A DNA stretch of 27,938 nucleotides from Coprothermobacter sp. (GTDB lineage: Bacteria; Coprothermobacterota; Coprothermobacteria; Coprothermobacterales; Coprothermobacteraceae): assembly GCA_003476705.1 (NCBI GenBank), contig DMVM01000144.1:679-28616 (forward strand), written 5' to 3'. Position numbers and translations under genes: made by a program. Numbering within the stretch: position 1 is the stretch's first letter; each line of letters opens with the position of its first letter. This document shows, piece after piece, positions 1 through 6,395 of this stretch. The notes beneath the pieces were generated by a model, which had not been told where the DNA came from, ran no database searches, and saw nothing but the letters and a program-made list of their open reading frames with translations.

Positions 1-1055
1 TGAGCTTTTTCTTCCGCGGTGAGTTCTGCTACGCTGCTACTTCCACAGGAAACCAACGCACCAATGACGATAACTGCAACTACTACAAGGCATAAAGCTA
101 CAATGCCTCCTCTTTTTCCCCCTCCATCAAATATGTTTCCCAGCCTCTCTTTCATGGTTTTCACTCCCCCATAAAAATGAGTGGAAAATACTGTCTGCCT
201 TTCGTTACTTTTATATATAGCCGACAGTATCGTCTCACTGTACTGCTTTCTAAACTCTGTGTCCGTCCCCTCTACTAGCTCACTGTCACATGCCATCTCA
301 ATGTCCGCGTTGCTTCTGTACCGCATCCCATACACTAGCGGGTTGAACCAATGCACTGCATTTGCTACTACCATAACCAATTTGTTCCATATATCTTTGT
401 GCTTGTAGTGGATGAGCTCATGTTTCATGATCAACTCTAAGTCCGCTTCATTGTACTCAGCATACGGAAGTAGAAAAATAGGCTTAACAAATCCTGTTAT
501 CATGGGACTCTGTACCTTCTTACTCCTGATTAGCTTTATGTTCCCTTTTATGCCCATCTCTTGTTTCATTTGGCTAAAAGTAGCTAACGTTTGCTCGTCC
601 TCTACAATTCCTGAAAAACGCATTGTTGACTTTCTAAACACTACGTAACCTGCGAAGTAATAAGCCATGAATAATATTGCCCCAATCAGCCAAATCACAG
701 GCAATAGGTCCGCCAGCGTGACTGTGCGCACCATTGAACTGTTTGGCGTTACCACAAGAGTAGGTTGCGTCGGAACAATGTTTGTTTGCTCACTCAAGTT
801 TGTATTAGCTGGTAGTGGAACAGAAATCTGCACATTCTGACTTACCGATGGTATGGTAATAGGCGCTTCACCAGGCATACTGGGACTAAATGGTATAAGC
901 AGTCTAACGGCTATAATGAGCCATACTAGGTAACGCCATTTAGCACTGTAACTACGGTTTATCAGTGGCAGTAATAGTAGTAGCATGCCTATAACTATTG
1001 ATGTGCTCATAGAGACCTGAAGTACTTTCTGAAATAAGGTCTCAAGCATACTCAT
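1..1055 (-). CDS. BlaR1-like M56 family membrane metallopeptidase (3' end cut by window)
   Basis: The reading frame is open for 351 codons from an ATG at 1055 to the left edge, so the C-terminus is missing. It is a polytopic M56 peptidase of the BlaR1/MecR1 type, which signals by cleaving itself or its partner repressor in or at the membrane. Hydrophobic segments lie near residues 17-32, 42-55 and 118-138. The zinc motif HELIH is at 212-216, followed by an EMACD motif with the probable third ligand Glu253. A further strong hydrophobic segment at about 317-335 ends in VSCGSS. The sequence between residues 55 and 110 is a Ser/Pro/Thr-rich loop. The start overlaps the repressor stop as ATGA, with a G-rich ribosome binding site (GGGGGG) just upstream, so the two are translationally coupled. 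No penicillin-binding sensor domain is visible in the part seen; it could lie beyond the edge. The family call is firm; the inducer is unknown. Confidence 0.88.
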   Translation of the reverse strand, partial: MSMLETLFQKVLQVSMSTSIVIGMLLLLLPLINRSYSAKWRYLVWLIIAVRLLIPFSPSMPGEAPITIPSVSQNVQISVPLPANTNLSEQTNIVPTQPTLVVTPNSSMVRTVTLADLLPVIWLIGAILFMAYYFAGYVVFRKSTMRFSGIVEDEQTLATFSQMKQEMGIKGNIKLIRSKKVQSPMITGFVKPIFLLPYAEYNEADLELIMKHELIHYKHKDIWNKLVMVVANAVHWFNPLVYGMRYRSNADIEMACDSELVEGTDTEFRKQYSETILSAIYKSNERQTVFSTHFYGGVKTMKERLGNIFDGGGKRGGIVALCLVVVAVIVIGALVSCGSSSVAELTAEEKA

Positions 1056-1438
1056 TCCCCCCTTGTAAGCTTTTCTATGAACTCCTGGAGCTCCTTTAAC
1101 TCATCCTCAGCTATGGCGTTGCTGCTATAGAGCGATGCCACAAAGTTTGTTAGAGAGTTGTTGTACAACTTTTCCAAGATGCTCTTACTTTCTTTCTCTA
1201 AGTATTCCTGCTCACTTATCAGCGGTCTGTAGATGTTTACCTTTCCTTCTCTCTTGCACTCAACAAATCCCTTATCTGTTAACCTCGCAAGAAACGTAAG
1301 TATAGATGTAATCTTCCAATCCTTTTTACCTCTAAGCTTCTCGCTTATGTAAGCAGATGTCACAGGCTCTTTTGCATCCCAAATGACTTTCATGATCTCC
1401 AGTTCAGAATCCGGGAGACGCCTTATGGACTTCTTCAC
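1052..1438 (-). CDS. BlaI/MecI family transcriptional repressor
   Basis: A 128-residue protein of the usual length for the penicillinase-repressor family, a winged-helix DNA-binding dimer that is inactivated by cleavage after its M56 partner is triggered. The N-terminus has the family pattern LPDSELEIMKVIWD at residues 8-21, then the recognition region around KKDWKITSILTFLARLTDKG and a helical C-terminal dimerisation segment. The start is GTG at 1438, set by AAGGAGGGG seven bases upstream. The stop overlaps the start of the M56 gene by four bases. The gene sits directly behind a near-consensus promoter overlaid by two operator-like dyads, so autoregulation is likely. It may control resistance or an unrelated envelope function, since no beta-lactamase is visible here. 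Confidence 0.92.
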   Translation of the reverse strand: MKKSIRRLPDSELEIMKVIWDAKEPVTSAYISEKLRGKKDWKITSILTFLARLTDKGFVECKREGKVNIYRPLISEQEYLEKESKSILEKLYNNSLTNFVASLYSSNAIAEDELKELQEFIEKLTRGE

Positions 1439-1464
1439 CTTTTCCCCTCCTTCTACGGTTGACG

Positions 1465-1496
1465 AACACCTGTAATATCATTCTACACCTGTAGAA
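1465..1496 (-). promoter_or_regulatory. Pair of BlaI-type operators
   Basis: TTCTACA-CC-TGTAGAA at 1481-1496 is a perfect 7-base-arm dyad with the core TACAnnTGTA, which is the core known for BlaI/MecI operators. A second copy, AACACCTGTA at 1465-1474, differs at one base of the core. The centres are 19 bases apart. The first overlaps the -10 box and the second covers the likely transcription start, as expected for autorepression. Confidence 0.75.
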
Positions 1497-1508
1497 GACA
1501 TTTGTCAA
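1480..1508 (-). promoter_or_regulatory. Sigma-A-type promoter of the blaI-M56 pair
   Basis: On the minus strand a perfect -35 TTGACA (1503-1508) is followed after exactly 17 bases by TAGAAT (1480-1485). Initiation would fall near 1473, about 35 bases upstream of the GTG start of the repressor. The -10 and the spacer are overlapped by the operator-like dyad at 1481-1496. Confidence 0.8.
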
Positions 1509-1579
1509 TATAGTTGATAAACTATTTCTATCTGGGGTCCAATACATATACAAATAACGTCCTGGTAGCATGAGAGTAA

Positions 1580-2137
1580 CATCCACTGGGAACAATTCCC
1601 AAAAAGGCCGGCTTACTCGTCCGTATTGGTTTCATAATTGGCGTGGTTACCGTGCTTGCCGAACCCGCTGCTTATGTGTTAGCGGATGAGGTCTAGCAAG
1701 TAACCAATGGTAACCTAAAGAGAAGCGTTGTATTGTTTACCTTGTCTTTGGGCGTGGGAGCTGCCGTGTCTTTGTCCATGGTGCGGATTCTAATCCCGCA
1801 GGTGCAGTTGTGGCACTACTTGCTTCCTGGATACATCGTTTCCCTCGCTATGACTTACTTTGTTCCCGAACTTTTCTCCGGTATTGCATTTGACTCTGGC
1901 GCGGTGGTGTCAGGTCCAATGACAGCAACGTTCATTTTGGCATTCGCGCATGGCGTAGCTGATGCTGTGGAACACGCCAGTCTCCTGGTTGATGGATTTG
2001 GCATTGTTGCCATGGTAGCGATGACCCCCATCATTGCACTACAAATACTCGGCTTCATTTACAACAGAAAATCCAGCGTAGAAGAACTAATAACAGAACA
2101 AGAGCCCATAAGCATCACATCCGAGGTTGACGTCTAG
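1580..2137 (+). pseudogene. DUF1538 membrane protein remnant, 5'-truncated with in-frame TAG
   Basis: One continuous frame, broken by a TAG at 1694-1696, encodes the C-terminal part of a DUF1538-family integral membrane protein. Before the stop are GFIIGVVTVLAEPAAYVL (the AEP motif region). After it come a membrane segment starting at about 1733, FDSGAVVSGPMTATFILAF and DGFGIVAMVAMTPIIAL, all typical of the family. The frame meets a TAA at 1577-1579 with no start codon or normal N-terminal domain before it, so the 5' half appears lost. The open part from a TTG at 1733 could give a 134-residue peptide, but no ribosome binding site supports it. The function of the family is unknown (predicted transporter). 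Read-through or suppression cannot be excluded, but truncation plus a stop argues for decay. Confidence 0.7.
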
Positions 2138-2207
2138 GCGATTGATGAGCACCGTCCTTCCTAGAAACATGAAAACACCGGTCCATCATAAGGCAGTGTT
2201 GCAGTCA

Positions 2208-3182
2208 CTAATCGACTTCAAAAAAACCTCTGTGCGCAGCTAAGGACAATGCCTTCTTGCAGTCCACCACGGATGGCCCATTTCGAACAACCCTAGCACT
2301 GATTTCCCCGTGCAAAGTCACCTCCCTTTCTCCATCGACAGCAAGGAGAGCTTGTGAGTTCTTAATATGGACCATTTCGCCCAATGGGAAAACTCTAAAA
2401 TCCTTAATCTCTATTTCACTGAGCATGCCAGGAGAGATGGGAGCTCTCATTTTTCTTCCTTTTCCAAATTCAATGTATAAGCCGGCATCTTCGTCATCTA
2501 TCTCATTAAGTATGCCCGCAATAGAGCTCAGACCGATGTTTGACGGAGACCCTCTACTTACAACGAGTTCTAAAATCTGCTTCGGTTCCCAAACGGCCCT
2601 AGCCCCCACAAAGGAGTAAGCCGTGACTGCCACATCAATCAAAGCTATGTCTCTGAAAACCCCATTTTCAAACAATTCAATTTTCTTACTTTTTCTGGAA
2701 GCTTCTTCTTTCCCAACAACACCACGAGCAATCGACGCTGCAGCCTCACTAGCGATAGTGGCTTCGATCATGTAAGGAAAAACGTTATTTGTTCCTGTGG
2801 AAATGGGTATAATAGGGGTATCGCCGACAGCTTTGGCAACAATTCTATTTGTTCCGTCACCCCCTATAACCACAATTACGTCGCACTCTACGTCCATGAT
2901 AGACGCTGCCCTATATGTGTCCTCCCAATTGTCTAGAACAGGCATTTTAACAAGCTCCACATCCACTGTCGTCCTTCCTAAGTGATAAAGAGCAGCCTCG
3001 ACAATACCGAATCCATCGGGCATCGCAATTACTTTTCTTACCCCGAGCTGTCCAAGAGTGAATAGCAATCTTTCAACAATGTTTACTTTCTCCATATTAT
3101 CGAAAACACTTGCGTGGGCTACAAGCCTTCTTATGTCTCTTCCCGATTGAGGGTTTGCTATGATACCAACTGTGTTTTTCAT
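2208..3182 (-). CDS. acoX: AcoX-like NAD-kinase-fold protein of the acetoin operon
   Basis: About 324 residues from the ATG at 3182, starting MKNTVGIIANPQSGRDIRR, the N-terminus typical of AcoX and related ATP-NAD kinase-like proteins. It carries the NAD-kinase GGDG motif (in VIVVIGGDGTNRIVAK), then a TGTNNVFP segment in place of the usual kinase second motif. AcoX is conserved in acetoin dehydrogenase operons, but its biochemical role is not settled. An upstream in-frame ATG at 3263 would add 27 residues, but has no well-placed ribosome binding site, whereas AGGA lies 8 bases before 3182. The gene is the last of the operon and overlaps a possible 43-codon ORF by ATGA. No clear terminator follows. 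Confidence 0.85.
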   Translation of the reverse strand: MKNTVGIIANPQSGRDIRRLVAHASVFDNMEKVNIVERLLFTLGQLGVRKVIAMPDGFGIVEAALYHLGRTTVDVELVKMPVLDNWEDTYRAASIMDVECDVIVVIGGDGTNRIVAKAVGDTPIIPISTGTNNVFPYMIEATIASEAAASIARGVVGKEEASRKSKKIELFENGVFRDIALIDVAVTAYSFVGARAVWEPKQILELVVSRGSPSNIGLSSIAGILNEIDDEDAGLYIEFGKGRKMRAPISPGMLSEIEIKDFRVFPLGEMVHIKNSQALLAVDGEREVTLHGEISARVVRNGPSVVDCKKALSLAAHRGFFEVD

Positions 3183-3310
3183 CTTAGAAATCCTAATAAC
3201 CTTTCCATTAAAGAAGCAAGCGACTTCCCTGTCGTCCAAAGACAAGGAGCATACCCGCACCATACAAAATCTAAATTGCGTTCCTTTGCAATTTTTTTGT
3301 GAACTTCCAC
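3179..3310 (-). CDS. Possible 43-residue ORF between lipoyl protein and acoX
   Basis: A GTG at 3310 preceded by AAGGGTG (five bases spacing) opens a 43-codon frame whose TGA overlaps the acoX ATG as ATGA. It begins 29 bases after the lipoyl-protein stop, so the spacing fits a real operon member. The peptide starts MEVHKKIAKERNLDF, has a CGYAPC pair of cysteines in the middle and ends in a basic amphipathic stretch LMERLLGFLR. I do not recognise a family. It may instead be untranslated spacer or serve only as a translational coupler for acoX. Confidence 0.35.
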   Translation of the reverse strand: MEVHKKIAKERNLDFVWCGYAPCLWTTGKSLASLMERLLGFLR

Positions 3311-3339
3311 AATCTCACCCTTTCATTCCTTACAAAGTA

Positions 3340-3579
3340 CTATTCCGACTCTATCTGAGCAACAACTGTTCCCACTGGGACCGTCTCGCCTTCTTGAACC
3401 AGAATCTTTACAACTTTCCCCTTAACAGGGGAGTTGATCACGTTAGTAATTTTTTCGCTTGCTGCCTCCGCGATGGGCTCATCTTTCTCCACCAGATCGC
3501 CCTCATTCTTCAACCACTTTATAATTTGCGCGTCTTTCATAGTTAACCCCCATTTGGGTACTGTAACATCAATTATCAT
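3340..3579 (-). CDS. Free-standing lipoyl (biotinyl/lipoyl) domain protein
   Basis: A 79-residue single lipoyl domain and nothing else. It has the hammerhead pattern VPKWGLTMKDAQIIKWLKNEG, the modified lysine in SEKITN (Lys43 from this start), then the second half SPVKGKVVKILVQEGETVPVGTVVAQIE. In acetoin and pyruvate dehydrogenases this domain is the N-terminus of the E2 acyltransferase and carries the acyl group between active sites; here the E2 peripheral-subunit-binding and catalytic domains are absent. The start at ATG 3579 is chosen because AAGGAGG lies seven bases before it; a TTG two codons upstream is less likely. It lies between E1 beta and AcoX. Biotin as the cofactor is less likely because the lysine is flanked by Glu rather than Met. 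Confidence 0.88.
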   Translation of the reverse strand: MIIDVTVPKWGLTMKDAQIIKWLKNEGDLVEKDEPIAEAASEKITNVINSPVKGKVVKILVQEGETVPVGTVVAQIESE

Positions 3580-3687
3580 TGCCAAACCTCCTTAGAATAA
3601 AATCCTTCAAAACAACCAACCTTGTTGCGTTCCAGCCTAACCATTCTTTCACTGGTTACAGACAGCAACTTCCAATCGCCAACCTGA

Positions 3688-3712
3688 GGGGTGGACCATA
3701 TTGGCCCACCCC
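3688..3712 (-). repeat. Strong intercistronic hairpin between E1 beta and lipoyl genes
   Basis: Arms of 11 bases (beginning GGGGTGG and ending CCACCCC, with one G-U pair) close a three-base ATA loop. It lies 9 bases after the E1 beta stop in a 142-base gap. There is no T-run after it on the minus strand, so it is not a typical terminator. A role in mRNA processing or partial termination that sets relative protein amounts is an inference. Confidence 0.65.
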
Positions 3713-3721
3713 TGGCTACTC

Positions 3722-4687
3722 TCATGCTATCGACTTGACTGCGTTAATAATATCGATCTCATTTGGAACGACGTACTTCTCAAGTGGCGGAGAGAATGGA
3801 ATAGGCGTGTTCAGCGAGCCAATACGCTTAATGGGAGCTTCGAGAACATCAAAGATATCTTCTGCGATATCGGCTGCTAGCTCGCCACTCCAGGCACCTC
3901 TCTTAACCTCTTCAGTCACAACAACAACTTTGTGGGTCTTTCTTATTGAATTGTAGATCGTTTCTTTGTCCAGCGGGAACAAGGTTCTTGGATCAACCAC
4001 TTCTGCTTCAATACCTTCTTTTGCCAATTCCTGGGCAGCCTGCAAAGCCTTATGAACCATGAAACCCGTAGCAACAATGGTGACATCTTTACCAGATCTC
4101 TTTACATCGGCAACCCCCAGTGGAATAGGATCGTTAGTGTCAGAGACTTCTCCTTCCATTGCATAGAGAAGCTTGTGCTCCAAAAAGAGGACTGGATTGT
4201 CGTCGCGAATTGAAGAAATTATGAGCCCCAGAGCATCACTAGGCGTAGACGGAAATACAACTTTTATTCCTGGGACGTGCGTAAACCAAGCCTCCAGTGA
4301 CTGTGAATGCTGAGCTGCAGCCGAGATTCCGGCTCCAACCATAGTTCTATACGTTATAGGTAGATTAATCTTTCCACCAAACATGTACCTCATCTTCGCA
4401 GCCTGGTTAACAATTTGGTCCATAGCAACGGTAATGAAATCGATAAACATGATTTCAGCGATTGGCCTGCTACCTGCTGCAGCAGCACCCACTGCTGCTC
4501 CTGCAATTGCTTCTTCTGTAATAGGCGTGTCACGAACTCGATCTTCACCGAACTCGTCGATGAGACCGGCTGTTACACCGAACACACCAAATCTTACATC
4601 TTCCCCCATTAGGAACACATTGGGGTCTCTCCTCATTTCATTCTTGATACCCTCGTTTATGGCTTGGGCAAAGTTCATTTTTCTCAT
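3722..4687 (-). CDS. acoB: Acetoin-type dehydrogenase E1 component, beta subunit
   Basis: A 321-residue transketolase-like beta subunit of a two-chain thiamine-diphosphate 2-oxo-acid/acetoin dehydrogenase E1. The pyrimidine-binding N-domain includes FLMGEDV and RDTPITEEAI, where Glu58 matches the glutamate that activates the cofactor. The C-domain contains VTIVATGFMVHKALQAA and DPRTLFPLD, typical for the family. The start ATG overlaps the E1 alpha stop by ATGA, so the two chains are translationally coupled, as befits an alpha2beta2 enzyme. The close AcoX gene favours acetoin rather than pyruvate or branched-chain oxo-acids as substrate, but sequence alone does not fix it. Confidence 0.88.
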   Translation of the reverse strand: MRKMNFAQAINEGIKNEMRRDPNVFLMGEDVRFGVFGVTAGLIDEFGEDRVRDTPITEEAIAGAAVGAAAAGSRPIAEIMFIDFITVAMDQIVNQAAKMRYMFGGKINLPITYRTMVGAGISAAAQHSQSLEAWFTHVPGIKVVFPSTPSDALGLIISSIRDDNPVLFLEHKLLYAMEGEVSDTNDPIPLGVADVKRSGKDVTIVATGFMVHKALQAAQELAKEGIEAEVVDPRTLFPLDKETIYNSIRKTHKVVVVTEEVKRGAWSGELAADIAEDIFDVLEAPIKRIGSLNTPIPFSPPLEKYVVPNEIDIINAVKSIA

Positions 4688-5670
4688 CTCACTCGCCCCT
4701 CTTCAACAAGGTCGGTGTAAATATCTTCCAACGCTTCCTTATCAGACGGATAAGGGCTCCCCTCAGCGAACTTCACTGCTTCATCTATCTCATGCTGAAC
4801 CTCTTCTTGGATTTTTCTTAAATCTTCTTCGGTTACCACATTGCTCTCTAGTAGCTGCTTTTCAAAACTTGGAATAGGGTCTCTTTCCATCCATTTTTGC
4901 ACTTCCGCTTGGTCGCGGTACAGCTGCGGATCACCTACAAAATGGCCATGGAATCTGTAACATTTTGCCTCTATTAGCGTTGGCCCATTTCCTTCTCTTG
5001 CTCTCTTTACTGCTTCTTTAGTCGCTTCATAAACAGCAACAACATCCATGCCATCCACGGTTATGCCTGGAATGCCATAAGCCGTAGCTCTCTGTGAGAT
5101 ATCTGTTATGGCTTGATGCCGCTTCTGTGGCGTGAATTCTCCATATTGGTTATTCTCGCAAACATAAATGACCGGCAGCTTCCACAGGGAAGACATGTTA
5201 ATCGACTCATGGAAGGTGCCCTGGTTGCTTGCTCCGTCACCGAAAAAGCACGCCACAACTTGATTACTATTTCTCAGCTTTATAGAAAGTCCTGCACCAG
5301 TGGCAATGGGCAACCCTCCACCAACTATGCCATTAGCTCCCAGCATTCCTTTGTCTGGATCAGCGATATGCATAGATCCGCCTTTCCCTTTGCAGTAACC
5401 GGTTTCCTTTCCGTAAAGCTCTGCCATCATGTATCGAGGATCCCCACCCTTGGAAATAACATGACCATGTCCTCTGTGAGTACTGGTCACAAGATCATCA
5501 TCTCTTAGAGCAACACAAACACCAACAGCGGTTGCTTCCTCCCCCACATAAGTGTGGATGAAGCCTGGAAGTACCCCTTTTGCAAACAGCTCTGATGCTT
5601 TTTCCTCGAATTTTCTTATTCTTACCATTCTTTCATACATGGTAAGCAGAATCTCTTTGGGAATGTCCAT
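4684..5670 (-). CDS. acoA: Acetoin-type dehydrogenase E1 component, alpha subunit
   Basis: A 328-residue alpha chain of a thiamine-diphosphate dehydrogenase. The diphosphate/magnesium motif runs from GDG (144-146, in CFFGDGASNQGTFHE) to NN (173-174, in VICENN-like IYVCENNQYG). The HRGHGH and GKGGSMHIAD segments are characteristic of this E1 alpha family. The ATG at 5670 is preceded by GGAGGAGGACAAT and starts MDIPKEILLTMYERM; the frame is open 26 codons further upstream, but that part overlaps the spacer and lacks family similarity. The gene follows the VOC gene by 16 bases and overlaps acoB by four. The length is usual for AcoA. Confidence 0.88.
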   Translation of the reverse strand: MDIPKEILLTMYERMVRIRKFEEKASELFAKGVLPGFIHTYVGEEATAVGVCVALRDDDLVTSTHRGHGHVISKGGDPRYMMAELYGKETGYCKGKGGSMHIADPDKGMLGANGIVGGGLPIATGAGLSIKLRNSNQVVACFFGDGASNQGTFHESINMSSLWKLPVIYVCENNQYGEFTPQKRHQAITDISQRATAYGIPGITVDGMDVVAVYEATKEAVKRAREGNGPTLIEAKCYRFHGHFVGDPQLYRDQAEVQKWMERDPIPSFEKQLLESNVVTEEDLRKIQEEVQHEIDEAVKFAEGSPYPSDKEALEDIYTDLVEEGRVR

Positions 5671-5686
5671 ATTGTCCTCCTCCCCC

Positions 5687-6187
5687 TTACTTCTCAGCCG
5701 GATACACCTTTTCCGGCTCTGGCCACTTAAAATCTTTGGGGACGTCATACAACTCCACTATTACATTCAAATCGTCTTCAGTGGAAATGTAGCTGTATGT
5801 GAATCCATGCCAACTCCCACCTTGGATAATCTTATGGCCCATTTCCCTTAACTTCTTCAGGGTCTCATTGTAGTCTTCAGTACCCAATGCAACATGATGT
5901 AGACCAGGTCCATGCTCCTTCAAGAACTTCGCGTATAAACTCTTATCATCAAGTGGCTGAATTAACTCCCACTGGACGCCGCCAATGTCGCAAGTAGCTA
6001 GGCGCATGGCATAATCCTGCCTTTTATCGTCCAGGATCATATTTTGCACAGTCTCCGGGTTAAACTCAAAGAATATCCATGGGCCTATACCATATTTGTC
6101 AGCGTAAGACCTGACCGCTTCATCGAGGTCCTTTACCACAACTGCTACTTGGAGAACTTCTGTAAAAAGAGGTTTATTTACTGCCAT
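5687..6187 (-). CDS. VOC superfamily (glyoxalase/methylmalonyl-CoA epimerase-like) protein
   Basis: A 166-residue protein with the two beta-alpha-beta-beta-beta modules of the vicinal oxygen chelate fold: module 1 from LQVAVVVKDLDEAVRSYAD, module 2 from HHVALGTEDYNETLKKLRE. The positions of the four metal ligands can be read as Gln13 (usually His), Glu74 (in VQWELIQP), His98 and Glu145 (in VIVELYD), so a metal site is probable but with a changed first ligand. It resembles methylmalonyl-CoA epimerases and related proteins in length. It is the first gene of the E1/lipoyl/AcoX operon, with AGGAGGTGAAAATAA before its ATG. A role on a C4 alpha-hydroxyketone or diketone is inferred only from context. 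Confidence 0.85.
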   Translation of the reverse strand: MAVNKPLFTEVLQVAVVVKDLDEAVRSYADKYGIGPWIFFEFNPETVQNMILDDKRQDYAMRLATCDIGGVQWELIQPLDDKSLYAKFLKEHGPGLHHVALGTEDYNETLKKLREMGHKIIQGGSWHGFTYSYISTEDDLNVIVELYDVPKDFKWPEPEKVYPAEK

Positions 6188-6285
6188 TTATTTTCACCTC
6201 CTCCAATAAGAATTCTCCAAATCCTGCACCTTAGGCTATCCTTTCACCTCCCTCTCACTTCCCTATAGGGGAAGATCTGAAAGGC

Positions 6286-6330
6286 AATGAACAGATCAGA
6301 TAAAATTGCTTTCGAAAAGCTGCGTTCATT
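6286..6330 (-). promoter_or_regulatory. Leader hairpin of the VOC/aco operon
   Basis: In the predicted 5' leader, AATGAAC (6324-6330) can pair with GTTCATT (6286-6292), enclosing a smaller GCTTT/GAAAGC-like dyad. A second pairing, GATCTG (6292-6297) with CAGATC (6274-6279), puts the GTTCATT strand in its loop, so the two may be mutually exclusive. No T-run follows, so this is not a classical attenuator. Confidence 0.35.
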
Positions 6331-6386
6331 GTGGTACGGCCCTAGTACTTCAATTGACGATTGTTATATTTTTTATTCTAAGAGTT

Positions 6387-6395
6387 ATTATACCA
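6387..6395 (-). promoter_or_regulatory. Probable extended -10 promoter of the VOC/aco operon
   Basis: On the minus strand TGGTATAAT (TATAAT at 6387-6392 with an upstream TG) lies about 200 bases before the VOC start in an AT-rich stretch. The -35 region (TGAATA, 17 bases upstream) is poor, consistent with an extended -10 promoter or activator dependence. Confidence 0.5.

Noticed and set aside
181..648. Plus-strand ORFs in the left end
   Set aside because: They lie antisense to the M56 peptidase frame, whose family motifs are clear.
3183..3263. Longer acoX start at ATG 3263
   Set aside because: No ribosome binding site at a suitable distance; the family N-terminus begins at the internal ATG 3182.
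5671..5748. Longer E1 alpha frame upstream of 5670
   Set aside because: It overlaps the VOC gene end, has no family similarity, and the ATG at 5670 has a strong ribosome binding site.
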